From Aquimarina sp. RZ0 (GTDB lineage Bacteria; Bacteroidota; Bacteroidia; Flavobacteriales; Flavobacteriaceae), in assembly GCF_008370685.1 (NCBI RefSeq), contig NZ_VTZU01000015.1, forward strand, positions 39,783-103,782: a stretch of DNA of 64,000 nt. Reading direction: 5' to 3'. The translations under genes were made by a program, and so were the position numbers. Below, in pieces: positions 18,456 to 27,714 of the stretch. Every line of letters starts with the position of its first letter. Within the stretch, counting starts at the first letter, position 1. The notes beneath the pieces are model-generated. The model worked only from the letters and a program-made list of their open reading frames with translations, was not told the DNA's origin and ran no database searches.

Positions 18456-18977
18456 ATGTCTGACGATAAAAATTCTACCTGTAATGAACGCGCTTTTGAT
18501 CATTTTTTTAAAAGCCATGCAAAACTTTTGAGGAGTTACTTATATTATAAATTCGGAGATCTGGATCAAGCTGAAGATATTGTACAAGATACTTTTATAA
18601 AGTTATGGAACAACTGTTCTAAAGTCCCTTTGGATAAAGCCAAAAGTTATGTCTATACGATTGCGACTAATTTAGGAATCAGTAATGCACGCCACCAACA
18701 AGTAAAATTCAAATATCAAAATTATATAACTCAGCGAAAAAATGATATTACGAATGAATCTCCAGAGTTTGTTATTCTTGAAAAAGAATATATGGAAAAA
18801 CTAAAAAGTGCTATTGCTGATTTACCCGAAAGACAGAGAGAAGTTTTTTTATTAAGTAGAATCGATAAAAAAACTTATAAAGAAATTGCAGAATTATCTA
18901 GTGTTTCAGTAAAAGCAATTGAAAAACTGATGCATAAAGCTTTAGTCACATTAAGAAAAAAAATTGGAAATATTTAA
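18456..18977 (+). CDS. ECF-type RNA polymerase sigma factor
   Basis: 173 residues with only regions sigma-2 and sigma-4. Region 2 is FDHFFKSHAKLLRSYLYYKFGD with DQAEDIVQDTFIKLW, and the region 4 helix-turn-helix is LPERQREVFLLSRIDKKTYKEIAEL with SVKAIEKLMHKAL. This is the FecI/Bacteroidota ECF type that pairs with a FecR anti-sigma factor, encoded next. No copy of the GGTAGGG-N16-CGTTT element points toward this gene, so the sigma gene itself may be expressed from a housekeeping promoter. The TBDR-FecR-sigma arrangement is a classic trans-envelope signalling cascade. Confidence 0.93.
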   Translation: MSDDKNSTCNERAFDHFFKSHAKLLRSYLYYKFGDLDQAEDIVQDTFIKLWNNCSKVPLDKAKSYVYTIATNLGISNARHQQVKFKYQNYITQRKNDITNESPEFVILEKEYMEKLKSAIADLPERQREVFLLSRIDKKTYKEIAELSSVSVKAIEKLMHKALVTLRKKIGNI

Positions 18978-18984
18978 TATTGAG

Positions 18985-19014
18985 AGGTAGGGTAACACCA
19001 CTTTCAAACGTTTC
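18985..19014 (+). promoter_or_regulatory. Putative ECF-sigma promoter of fecR-TonB transducer operon
   Basis: AGGTAGGG (18985-18992), 16-base spacer, CGTTTC (19009-19014), 20 bases before the fecR ATG. It matches the three lipoprotein sites in both boxes and in spacing, and the flank (GA before, CTATTAAT after) also resembles them. Its position between the sigma gene and fecR suggests positive control of the receptor operon. Confidence 0.7.
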
Positions 19015-19034
19015 TATTAATATATACGTAGGTT

Positions 19035-19946
19035 ATGTTAGAAGATAAAAAAGATAATATATTCTTATCCAGGTGGGTTAACGGCGAGCTCTCCCCTGAG
19101 GAATTTCAGGAGTTTCAATCACATCCTGAGTATGAATATTACACAAAAATAATAGCTGCTACCAATACATTGGACTTGGTTGATTATGATGTAGATGAAG
19201 AACTTACAAAGTTAAAATCTAAAAGAAAAACTACGCCCGCTAAAAATAAACCAGTAATCAAATTATTGCCATATATCGCTGTCGCCGCATCAATTGCTAT
19301 ACTATTAGGGGTATTTTTATTTAATGCTAATGATTCTTTCTCTACTTCATATGGAGAGCAGCTAGCAGTCACACTACCTGATGGTTCTGAAATGATCCTT
19401 AATGCTAAATCTGAAGCTAGTTTTGATAAAAGTAACTGGAAAAATAACAGAACGGTATCCTTGCATGGGGAGGCATATTTTAAAGTAAAAAAAGGAAGTA
19501 AATTTACGGTTTCTACAACCAATGGAAATGTCTCTGTATTAGGAACCCAATTTAACGTAAAATCACATGCTTCATTCTTTGAGGCGGTTTGTTATGAAGG
19601 GAAAGTAAGTGTTAAAAATAAACAAGAAAACAAAATTCTTACAGCTGGAAAAGGCTTTAGAGCTATTGCAAACAAACCGTCTGAGCTTTGGGCATTTATA
19701 ACAGAAAAGCCTTCCTGGATTGATAATACAAGTTCTTTTAGAAGTGTTCCTATACGATATGTTTTCAAAGAACTTGAAAAACAATATAACATATCTATTG
19801 ACACTACTAATATTGACAATAATATAATTTATACAGGAACTTTTCCTAATAATGATATAAATGTTGCTCTTAAAACAGTTTTTAGTACCTTGGACATTCA
19901 ATACCAGTTGCTGGATAATGGTAAGACCGTGGTGTTAGAAGAATAG
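19035..19946 (+). CDS. FecR-family anti-sigma factor
   Basis: 303 residues. An N-terminal cytoplasmic part (VNGELSPEEFQEFQSH) would bind the sigma factor. One membrane helix lies at about residues 80-97 (AVAASIAILLGVFLF). The periplasmic FecR domain has VTLPDGSEMILNAKSEASF, LHGEAYFKV and VLGTQFNVKSH. The C-terminal STN-like part (YVFKELEKQYNISID, TGTFPNNDINVALKTVF) would contact the transducer's signalling domain. It is 4 bases upstream of the receptor gene and has its own promoter element. Confidence 0.93.
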   Translation: MLEDKKDNIFLSRWVNGELSPEEFQEFQSHPEYEYYTKIIAATNTLDLVDYDVDEELTKLKSKRKTTPAKNKPVIKLLPYIAVAASIAILLGVFLFNANDSFSTSYGEQLAVTLPDGSEMILNAKSEASFDKSNWKNNRTVSLHGEAYFKVKKGSKFTVSTTNGNVSVLGTQFNVKSHASFFEAVCYEGKVSVKNKQENKILTAGKGFRAIANKPSELWAFITEKPSWIDNTSSFRSVPIRYVFKELEKQYNISIDTTNIDNNIIYTGTFPNNDINVALKTVFSTLDIQYQLLDNGKTVVLEE

Positions 19947-19950
19947 GAGA

Positions 19951-22500
19951 ATGATAAGATTTTTTTGGGCCTGTATACTTTTTTGGGGTATGTCTGTTTT
20001 TTCACAAGAAAAGACAGACATTATTATTACTGAAAATCAGCCTCTTTCTCAGATTATTCCCATTATAGAAAAACAATTTAATTTAAAAATTTCTTATATT
20101 GATCAGGTAATTAATGACAAGTTAGTTTCTGTACACATCCAAAAGGATACTACCCTGGATGATATTATAGGTACATTGCAACAGCAAACAAAACTAAAAT
20201 TTGAACCTGCAGGAAATAATTTTTTTACAATCAGAGAGTATTCCAGAAAAGATATAATCCCCATCTGTGGGTATATTCTCAATGAAAATGATGAGCCTCT
20301 TGCTGATATCAGCATTTTTTTTAAAGCTTCTTCGGAGAATATAACGACCAATGAAAAAGGGTATTTCGAACATAAAGAAGCTTTTTTTAACACCCCTCTA
20401 TTAATCAGTGCTCCTGGGTTTAGACAAAAAGTACTAAACTCATCTTCATTCTTAGCAGAAAATTGTATAACCATATATATGATCAACACTGTAGAGGCAT
20501 TAGACGAAGTAATTATACAGGAATACCTTACCAAAGGAATTACTCTAAATAAAAAAGTAGTAGCCATCAATCTTAATGATATTGAGATACTACCAGGTCT
20601 GACAGAACCTGATATCCTTCAGAGTATTCAATTAACCCCAGGTGTTAACAGTCCCTTTGAGACCGCTTCGGGATTATATGTTCGCGGTAGTCCCCCCAAT
20701 CAAAATCTGGTACTGTGGAACGGAATCAAAATATATCATCAAGGACATTTTTTTGGGATGTTATCAGCATTTAATCCTTATGCTGTAAAAGAGGTAGATT
20801 TCTCTAAAAGTGGTGTTAGTGCTAGGTATGGAGATCGCGTATCTGGTGTCATTGATATCAAAACAGATGATCAAGTTGCCAAACAATTTTCTGGTGGAGC
20901 AGGGTTTAATATGATAAATGCTGATGCCGTAATTCATACGCCCATTATAAAAGATAAAGTTTCACTACAGATTTCTGGAAGAAGGTCTTTCACCGATATT
21001 TTAGAAACTCCTACATATAATCAATTTTCGGAAAGAGTGTTTCAGAATACTACAATTGCTGAAACAAATGAACTAAGCAATGCTAAGAATAATTTTTTCT
21101 TTGCTGACTATAATGCGAATCTAATTGCTCAGGTATCAAAAAGTAATAAAATTGAAATTAATTCTTTATACAGTAAAAATGATTTGGATTTTAAGAGAAA
21201 TGATGCGCTCATGTCTTTTAATGACAATCTGACTACCGAGAATGAAGGATACAACATACGTTGGAATCATCAAAAAAGAGAGCGCTTTTCGATTAAAACA
21301 AGTGGATATTATACCAGGTATTTATTAAACTACCAATTCATTACACAAGAATCAAATACCATTACAGAAATCGAAAGCAAAAAGAACAGCGTAAAAGATA
21401 TTGGAGCGGCATTAGATCTACGTTTTAAATTATCAAACTACCAAAATTTATCTGGTGGCTATCAATTTTCTAATAACGCTATAAAATATGCTTTTGTCAC
21501 ACAAACACCTAGCTATGAATTAATTTTAGATCAAGATGATCGTTTTATCAATACCCATGCTGGATATGCAGAATACAAGTATGAAAATCCTGCATATTTT
21601 TATCTCTCAACCGGACTGCGCTTTAACCATTATACAGAATTAAATAAGTCCTTTATAGAACCTAGAATCTTTATACAAAAAAATCTATCTAAATATTGGG
21701 AAATCAATATTACCGGAGAATATAGAAGTCAGGTTGTAAGCCAGATAAGAGAATCTGTTGTGAGTGATTTGTCTTTGGAAAATCAGGTATGGACACTCTC
21801 TAATGAAGAACAATTCCCTATAATCAGCAGTTATCAATTTACATGGGGAAGTAGTTTTAAAAAAAACAGATGGTATTTTGATGTTGACACATACTATAAA
21901 CAAATTGATAATATCACTTCGCTAACAGCCGGATTTATAAATCCTATAGACAATACTTATCACAATGGGGATAGCAGAGTATATGGTATTGATTTTTTTC
22001 TAAAAAAACAGTTTAAAAAATATAAAACCTGGGTAAGCTACTCTTATATTAATACCAAAAACAGATTTGATGATATTAATAATAATGAATCTTTTCCTGG
22101 TAATTGGAATATAGAACACACTATTAAATGGTCTCACTTCTATAAGATTAATAATTTTCAGTTTTCATTAGGATGGATCTGGCATACTGGTAAAGCGTTT
22201 ACCAATGTATCTGGAGTAGATCAAAGTGGAAACCTTATTTTATTGGATTTTGATGAAATCAACGGTAATAACTTACCTATATATCACAAAATGGATTTTT
22301 CTGCCCTTTATAATTTCAAAATAGGTACTAATCCCAAGATAAAATATCGATTAGGACTCTCTGTACTCAATCTTTATAATAAAAAAAATGTGCTCAATAG
22401 AGAATTCAGAACTACTAACTCTTTAGAAAATCGATTTATTAATGCTGATGTATTTGCTTTAGGAATTACTCCCAATCTAAGTTTTAGAGTACTATGGTAA
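19951..22500 (+). CDS. TonB-dependent outer-membrane transducer with STN signalling domain
   Basis: 849 residues. Signal peptide (FFWACILFWGMSVFSQ), then an STN domain at about residues 25-90 (LSQIIPIIEKQFNLKISY), a carboxypeptidase-regulatory-like beta domain at about 105-175 (ICGYILNENDEPLADI, TTNEKGYFE), a plug (TPGVNS, YVRGSPPNQNLVLWNGI, YGDRVSGVIDIKT) and a C-terminal beta-barrel. The STN domain is what FecR-coupled transducers use to report ligand binding. There is no SusD partner next to it, so it is not a classical glycan SusCD pair. The substrate is unknown. The last barrel strand ends FRVLW. Confidence 0.93.
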   Translation: MIRFFWACILFWGMSVFSQEKTDIIITENQPLSQIIPIIEKQFNLKISYIDQVINDKLVSVHIQKDTTLDDIIGTLQQQTKLKFEPAGNNFFTIREYSRKDIIPICGYILNENDEPLADISIFFKASSENITTNEKGYFEHKEAFFNTPLLISAPGFRQKVLNSSSFLAENCITIYMINTVEALDEVIIQEYLTKGITLNKKVVAINLNDIEILPGLTEPDILQSIQLTPGVNSPFETASGLYVRGSPPNQNLVLWNGIKIYHQGHFFGMLSAFNPYAVKEVDFSKSGVSARYGDRVSGVIDIKTDDQVAKQFSGGAGFNMINADAVIHTPIIKDKVSLQISGRRSFTDILETPTYNQFSERVFQNTTIAETNELSNAKNNFFFADYNANLIAQVSKSNKIEINSLYSKNDLDFKRNDALMSFNDNLTTENEGYNIRWNHQKRERFSIKTSGYYTRYLLNYQFITQESNTITEIESKKNSVKDIGAALDLRFKLSNYQNLSGGYQFSNNAIKYAFVTQTPSYELILDQDDRFINTHAGYAEYKYENPAYFYLSTGLRFNHYTELNKSFIEPRIFIQKNLSKYWEINITGEYRSQVVSQIRESVVSDLSLENQVWTLSNEEQFPIISSYQFTWGSSFKKNRWYFDVDTYYKQIDNITSLTAGFINPIDNTYHNGDSRVYGIDFFLKKQFKKYKTWVSYSYINTKNRFDDINNNESFPGNWNIEHTIKWSHFYKINNFQFSLGWIWHTGKAFTNVSGVDQSGNLILLDFDEINGNNLPIYHKMDFSALYNFKIGTNPKIKYRLGLSVLNLYNKKNVLNREFRTTNSLENRFINADVFALGITPNLSFRVLW

Positions 22501-22523
22501 TAATCAAAAGAACGATTAAAAAA

Positions 22524-22557
22524 TCAAAACCGTCTCAGGATATTGAGACGGTTTTGA
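22524..22557. terminator. Bidirectional terminator between transducer and ndk
   Basis: A perfect 14-bp stem (TCAAAACCGTCTCA / TGAGACGGTTTTGA) with a six-base loop lies between two convergent genes. T-rich flanks on both strands would let it stop transcription from either side. Confidence 0.85.
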
Positions 22558-22568
22558 ATCATATATAT

Positions 22569-22988
22569 TTAGAATTGCTCTCTTCCCGAAAAATGGAAAG
22601 CACCTTCAATAGCAGCATTATCATCGCTATCACTACCATGTACTGCATTTTCACTAATTGAAGTTGCATATTTCTTACGAATAGTTCCTTCTGCAGCTTC
22701 TTCTGGATTAGTAGCTCCTATTAAGGTTCTAAAATCTTCTACTGCATTATCTTTCTCAAGAATAGCCGCCACAATAGGGCCACTTGTCATATATTCTACT
22801 AATTCCCCATAGAATGGGCGCTCGCTGTGCACTGCATAAAAAGCTTTTGCATCATCAGTTGTCAATTGAGTCAATTTCATTGCTACCACTCTAAAACCTG
22901 AAGCTGTGATTTGTTCTAGGATTGCACCTATGTATCCTTTTCTTACCGCATCCGGCTTAAGCATTGTAAAAGTTCTATTTGTTGCCAT
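22569..22988 (-). CDS. ndk: Nucleoside-diphosphate kinase
   Basis: Transfers the gamma-phosphate among nucleoside triphosphates through a phospho-histidine. 139 residues, normal length. [18 protein letters not shown] at the start, then [33 protein letters not shown] and the active-site histidine in [12 protein letters not shown]. Single gene between terminator 22524-22557 and the PhoD-like gene. Confidence 0.97.
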   Translation of the reverse strand: MATNRTFTMLKPDAVRKGYIGAILEQITASGFRVVAMKLTQLTTDDAKAFYAVHSERPFYGELVEYMTSGPIVAAILEKDNAVEDFRTLIGATNPEEAAEGTIRKKYATSISENAVHGSDSDDNAAIEGAFHFSGREQF

Positions 22989-23254
22989 TTTAAAAGTTTA
23001 TTTTTATCTAATTTCTTTTTTTATCAGAAATTTTTACTAGTTGTCTTAACGGTCGGCTGGTCAAAACGCCAAAGCAAAATTTTGTGCAAAAATATGTATA
23101 AAAGCTTCAAATGCAAGAAATATTAGTAGAGATGTGATGCAAACTTTTTTCTTTCCACATAAATTAAGTGGACAACATCCCTATCTATACATCAACCTGT
23201 AAAGTAAATATTTGATTAGAAGATAATACGTTTCAGCTATTGTACCTCAATACA

Positions 23255-24289
23255 TTACTCAGTAAGATATTGTTGTCTGAATTCCTGTAGAACAACATTA
23301 TTAGCACCTCTCATTTGCATCAGTACTTCTCTTGTATCAAAATCAAATTTGAGAATCCCAAAACTGGGCACATAGACAACATCCAAGATTCTATGCTGAT
23401 TAGGCTCTCCGTCATAATTTACATATGAATGTGTTAATCCACTCGAGGTAAAATCTACAATTGGATATGTTAATCCGTATACATGTTCTCTGGAAAATTC
23501 TGAAATATGCCGATCCCCACTTAATATGATAACATTCTTTATATCATGATTAATCAAAATCTTTTTAAAACGATCTATTTCGTGAGAAAAATTACCCCAG
23601 GTTTCCCATCCATGTTCAGCTGATAAAAATTGGATACTACTCACTATAATATTAAAATCAGCTTTGCTCGATATTAGTTCTGTTTTAAACCATTCCCATT
23701 GCATATCTCCCAGAATAGTGCCTGTTTTATTTGTATACGGCTGATATCTTTTCTTGCCTATACTGTCTTTCTGCAGAGGAGACCTAAAAAATCGTGTATC
23801 CAAAACAATAACCTTAACACTCCCTTTTGAGGTACTAAAAACTTTGGACGTATAAATTCCTTCTTGCGCTCTTCTGGGGTCATCTTTTGATACCTCAAGA
23901 AAATCTAAAAACAATTGCTGACTTTCTTTTTTCATTCTCCATTCAGCACCAGCATCATTTTTACCATAATCATGATCATCCCAGGTTGCCAGTATGGGAA
24001 CACTTTTCTTTAATTTTTGATATTCTGAATTCTTATTTTGTAATATATAATCATTCTCTATTTTGGACATATCATCAGAATCTCCATAGATAATATCACC
24101 GCCCCATATAAATAAATCTGGAGTGTTTTTTAATATTTCTACCCAAAATGGTTGTGGTTTATCAGGCATACTACAACTACCAAAGGCTATACTAAAGTCT
24201 GTCTCTTTTTGTGTAGTCAGCTGTCCAAAAGCAAAATGGACGGAGAGGATACTTAAAATAACAAGTATTACATTTGTTTTCATTACCAA
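23255..24289 (-). CDS. Exported PhoD-like alkaline phosphatase/metallophosphoesterase
   Basis: 344 residues with a cleavable signal peptide (LSVHFAFGQ). Motifs are FGSCSMPDKPQPFW, the metal-binding WGGDIIYGDSDD, ATWDDHDYGKNDAG and SGDRHISE near residue 250, which together are the PhoD-type metallophosphatase set. It probably cleaves phosphomonoesters or diesters in the periplasm or outside the cell for phosphate supply. It reads toward ndk and away from the DHH gene. Confidence 0.87.
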   Translation of the reverse strand: MVMKTNVILVILSILSVHFAFGQLTTQKETDFSIAFGSCSMPDKPQPFWVEILKNTPDLFIWGGDIIYGDSDDMSKIENDYILQNKNSEYQKLKKSVPILATWDDHDYGKNDAGAEWRMKKESQQLFLDFLEVSKDDPRRAQEGIYTSKVFSTSKGSVKVIVLDTRFFRSPLQKDSIGKKRYQPYTNKTGTILGDMQWEWFKTELISSKADFNIIVSSIQFLSAEHGWETWGNFSHEIDRFKKILINHDIKNVIILSGDRHISEFSREHVYGLTYPIVDFTSSGLTHSYVNYDGEPNQHRILDVVYVPSFGILKFDFDTREVLMQMRGANNVVLQEFRQQYLTE

Positions 24290-24361
24290 ATAATTTGCGC
24301 TCGGTAAAATTAAGTCTTCCTATATTATCATATTATTAATAAATAGTATATTCGCTGATAT

Positions 24362-25375
24362 ATGGATACTTCTGACATAAAAGAAATAAAAGAGCTTTTA
24401 AAGACTCCAAAAAATATTATAATCGTGCCACATAAAAACCCGGATGGAGATGCTATTGGATCTACCTTGGCATTACATCATTATTTAACAATACTCGGGC
24501 ATACTTCCTGCGTAATGGCACCAAATGAATATCCTTCATTCTTAAAATGGATTCCGGGAGAAAAGACGATTCTCAAATACGATGCTGATAAAGAGCAAGC
24601 GAGTTCTAAAATAAAGGAAGCCGATATTATTTTTACACTCGATTTCAATCATTTATCCAGAAGTGGAGATATGGGAGCTGTTTTAACACAAGCTACTGCA
24701 ATGTTTATTATGATTGATCATCACCAGCAACCTGATGATTATGCCACTTATACATATAGTGATACTAGTATGAGTTCTACGTGTCAAATGGTATATCATT
24801 TTATTGAAAAACTGAACGATCTTGAAAAAATATCACCAGAAATTGCTACCTGCCTGTATATAGGAATCATGACAGATACTGGATCTTTCAGGTTTAGATC
24901 CACTACCAGTATTACACATACAGTAATTGCAGATTTGATCGATAAAGGAGCAGACAATACTGCAATACACGAAAAAATTTATGATACAAATACATATTCC
25001 AGATTGCAACTGCAAGGTGTCGCTTTAAAAAATTTAAAAGTAATACCAGAATACAAAACAGCATATATTACATTATCCCAAAAAGAATTAGATTCGCATA
25101 ATTTTAAAAAAGGAGATACCGAAGGCTTTGTTAATATTGGTTTATCGCTGAAAGGTGTTATATTTGCTGCTATTTTTATCGAAAACCGAGGTGAAAAAAT
25201 TATAAAAATCTCACTTCGATCCAAAGGTGATTTTTCTGTCAATGAGTTTTCAAGAAATCATTTTGAAGGAGGTGGTCATCATAATGCTTCGGGAGGAAAA
25301 AGTAATCTTTCTCTAGAGAAAACAGTTGAAAAATTTATTAGTATCTTACCGACTTATAAAAATGTCCTAAATTGA
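24362..25375 (+). CDS. DHH/DHHA1 phosphoesterase, NrnA-like oligoribonuclease/pAp phosphatase
   Basis: 337 residues. IIVPHKNPDGDAIGSTLAL is the first metal motif, IIFTLDFNHLSR the second, the DHH triad is in MIDHHQQPDDY, and the C-terminal DHHA1 domain has GGGHHNASGGK. NrnA enzymes degrade short RNA (nanoRNA) and 3'-phosphoadenosine 5'-phosphate. The stop overlaps the start of gldI by four bases (ATGA), so the two are cotranscribed. Confidence 0.9.
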   Translation: MDTSDIKEIKELLKTPKNIIIVPHKNPDGDAIGSTLALHHYLTILGHTSCVMAPNEYPSFLKWIPGEKTILKYDADKEQASSKIKEADIIFTLDFNHLSRSGDMGAVLTQATAMFIMIDHHQQPDDYATYTYSDTSMSSTCQMVYHFIEKLNDLEKISPEIATCLYIGIMTDTGSFRFRSTTSITHTVIADLIDKGADNTAIHEKIYDTNTYSRLQLQGVALKNLKVIPEYKTAYITLSQKELDSHNFKKGDTEGFVNIGLSLKGVIFAAIFIENRGEKIIKISLRSKGDFSVNEFSRNHFEGGGHHNASGGKSNLSLEKTVEKFISILPTYKNVLN

Positions 25376-25926
25376 TGAAACAAAATATTTTACTCTTAGG
25401 CCTTTTATTTTTGTTTTTTTCTTGTAAAGCTCCAGAAGCCAGAAGACCCGTTAGCATTTCTTCAGGATCTTTTATAAATGAATCTATAAACAGAAATAAA
25501 AAACTCTCGGCAAGAGAAGAAGCAGCAATTCAGAAAATTATAGATAGCGATTCTTTACGTAATTATATATCGTCAGAAAGTGGTTTCTGGTATCATTATA
25601 AGAAAAAAGATACGATTGCTACAATGACACCAGAGTTTGGAGATGTTGTAAGCTTCAATTATGACTTAAAAGATCTTAGGGGCAATATCATCTATAATCA
25701 GGAAGAAATAGATACGATTACCTATACAATTGATAAAGAGGAATTGTTTTTCGGATTACGGGAAGGACTAAAACTCATGAAAGAAGGAGAAATCGTAACA
25801 TTTTTGTTTCCTTCTTATCAAGCTTATGGATATTATGGAGACAATGATAAGATTGGTACAAATATTCCGTTAATATCAAAAGTAACACTAAATAAAATTA
25901 TTAAAAAATCAACAACCGAAAATTAA
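25372..25926 (+). CDS. gldI: Gliding-motility-associated peptidyl-prolyl isomerase lipoprotein GldI
   Basis: 184 residues, lipobox LFFSCKAP, FKBP-like domain in the C-terminal half (FGDVVSFNYDLKDLRGNIIY, FFGLREGLKLMKEGEIVTFLFPS, YGYYGDNDKIGTNIPL). GldI is required for gliding in Flavobacterium and is thought to fold envelope proteins of the gliding/type IX secretion machinery. It overlaps the DHH gene and is followed by a second, larger isomerase 15 bases on. Its presence is strong evidence for a gliding flavobacterium. Confidence 0.9.
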   Translation: MMKQNILLLGLLFLFFSCKAPEARRPVSISSGSFINESINRNKKLSAREEAAIQKIIDSDSLRNYISSESGFWYHYKKKDTIATMTPEFGDVVSFNYDLKDLRGNIIYNQEEIDTITYTIDKEELFFGLREGLKLMKEGEIVTFLFPSYQAYGYYGDNDKIGTNIPLISKVTLNKIIKKSTTEN

Positions 25927-25941
25927 AACGTAACTCAGAAA

Positions 25942-27144
25942 ATGAAAAAATTAAATCTTTTACTTTTAGCTATTATTGCTTTAACTTTTAGTAACTGCGA
26001 AGAAAAATACCCAGATCTTGAAGATGGAATTTATGCAGAGATAATTACCAATAAAGGTACTGCAATTGCTAAGTTATATCATGAAGATACGCCATTAACC
26101 GTTGCTAATTTTGTTTCTCTAGCAGAAGGAACCAATACTATGGTAGATAGCACATATCAAGGGAAAAAATACTATAATGGAATTATTTTTCATAGAGTCA
26201 TTAAGGACTTTATGATTCAAACAGGAGATCCTCTTGGTACAGGAACTGGAGATCCAGGATATAAATTCCCTGATGAATTTGTAGATTCACTGACTCATAA
26301 ATCTAAAGGAATATTGTCTATGGCAAATTCTGGTCCTGAAACTAATGGTAGCCAGTTTTTTATTACACTTGCCCCAACTCCACACTTAAATGGTAGACAT
26401 ACCGTATTTGGAGAAATTGTTTCTGGGCAAGAAGTTGTAGATAGTATTGGTGCTGTCAAAACAACAAAGCCTGGTGACAAACCTGAAACTGAAGTAAAAA
26501 TGCAAGAAGTAAATATTATCAGAAAAGGTAAAAGTGCCAAAGCATTTGATGCAAAAACTACTTTTGATGAAAAATTAAAAGCTCTTGCAGAAGAAAAAGC
26601 CGAAAAAGAACGTATCGAAAAAGAAAAGCAAGCTGAAATTGCTAAGAAATTTCCTGCGATCGCTGCAGAATATGAAGAATTAAAGAAAAAAGCAACAAAA
26701 CTGGAAAGCGGACTAGAAATCTTATTTCTGGAAAAAGGTAATGGAACACAGCCAAAATCAGGCGAAATTGTAAATGTAAATTACAAAGGCTTTTTTACTG
26801 ATGGAAAAATATTTGATACCAACCTGATTGAAGTAGCAAAAGAATTCGGACTTTATGACCCTAATAGCCAGAGAGCTAAACATCCTAAGGGCTATGCTCC
26901 TATCCAAATGCCTTATTCTCCAGATGCGCAAATGATTCCTGGATTCAAAGAAGGTATACAAAAAATGAAGGTTGGAGATAAAGCAGTACTTTTTATCCCT
27001 TCACATCTGGCATATGGAGAACGTGGTAGAACCCCAATTCCTCCTAATGCTGATTTGATATTCGAATTAGAAATATTGAGCATACAAGATCAACAAGCAG
27101 CAGCTCCGCAAGGACACTCAAAAGATGACGGACACGGTCATTAA
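25942..27144 (+). CDS. Lipoprotein peptidyl-prolyl isomerase: cyclophilin-FKBP fusion
   Basis: 400 residues with lipobox (FSNCEEK). Residues ~30-195 form a cyclophilin domain (IIFHRVIKDFMIQTGDP, ANSGPETNGSQFFITL, HLNGRHTVFGE). A charged helical linker follows at about 200-255. Residues ~260-385 form an FKBP domain (VNVNYKGFFTDGKIFDTN, MIPGFKEGIQKMKVGDKA, AYGERGRTPIPPNADLIF). The C-terminus is His-rich (GHSKDDGHGH), possibly metal-binding. Two unrelated isomerase folds in one envelope chaperone, next to gldI, suggest a shared role in exported-protein folding. Confidence 0.92.
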   Translation: MKKLNLLLLAIIALTFSNCEEKYPDLEDGIYAEIITNKGTAIAKLYHEDTPLTVANFVSLAEGTNTMVDSTYQGKKYYNGIIFHRVIKDFMIQTGDPLGTGTGDPGYKFPDEFVDSLTHKSKGILSMANSGPETNGSQFFITLAPTPHLNGRHTVFGEIVSGQEVVDSIGAVKTTKPGDKPETEVKMQEVNIIRKGKSAKAFDAKTTFDEKLKALAEEKAEKERIEKEKQAEIAKKFPAIAAEYEELKKKATKLESGLEILFLEKGNGTQPKSGEIVNVNYKGFFTDGKIFDTNLIEVAKEFGLYDPNSQRAKHPKGYAPIQMPYSPDAQMIPGFKEGIQKMKVGDKAVLFIPSHLAYGERGRTPIPPNADLIFELEILSIQDQQAAAPQGHSKDDGHGH

Positions 27145-27183
27145 TAAATTTTGATCTATTTATATTTATAAATAGATATTATC

Positions 27184-27230
27184 AAAAAAGCTGATTAAAA
27201 AGTTACACGTACTTTTTAATCAGCTTTTTT
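27184..27230 (+). terminator. Strong terminator after the isomerase operon
   Basis: A perfect 20-bp stem with a 7-base loop, arms at 27184-27203 and 27211-27230, ending in six T. It lies 40 bases after the isomerase stop and closes the nrnA-like/gldI/isomerase transcript. Confidence 0.9.
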
Positions 27231-27274
27231 GTATCCCTGCTATAACAACCTAGAATTTCTTTGAAAGTAAAATT

Positions 27275-27440
27275 TAATACGATTTATAACTAAAAATTTC
27301 GCATATTCATCGTTTCTTTTTCCTTTCTACTTCGTTTAAAAAATAAACCGTAGCTATAGCTATGCTTGATTTTTTTGCCTTGCATAAAGAAAAAATAATT
27401 CAATGAATTTATACGAATTTTTTAATCACAAATCGTATAA
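27275..27440 (+). repeat. Palindromic 166-bp element, family 1, copy B
   Basis: Near-identical to copies A, C and D. It starts TAATACGATTTATAAC and ends CACAAATCGTATAA. It lies 45 bases beyond the terminator, between convergent genes. The remaining bases to 27714 hold nothing I can identify. Confidence 0.85.
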
Positions 27441-27714
27441 TTACTATTATACAATAAGAAAAATGTAATATTATTTCTGGCATTATTACCTAAAGTACAA
27501 GTAAAAAGAACCTGATGTTACAATAAATGAAAGTCGGAAATGATATATTTTTTTCCTGTTAACTCATATCCACATAACTATAAAATGTAGCATGTCGTCT
27601 AGTTCTTTTAAAGTCTAAATGACTTGTTCATAAATTCCGTAACTATTTTATGCAATCTAAACATAGTGCTTTTAAACTTTAAAACAACATCGGCATTAAT
27701 ACGACACTTTATAA

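Noticed and set aside
19951..22500. SusC-type glycan importer
   Set aside because: No SusD gene follows and the protein is only 849 residues with an STN domain, so a transducer is a better description.
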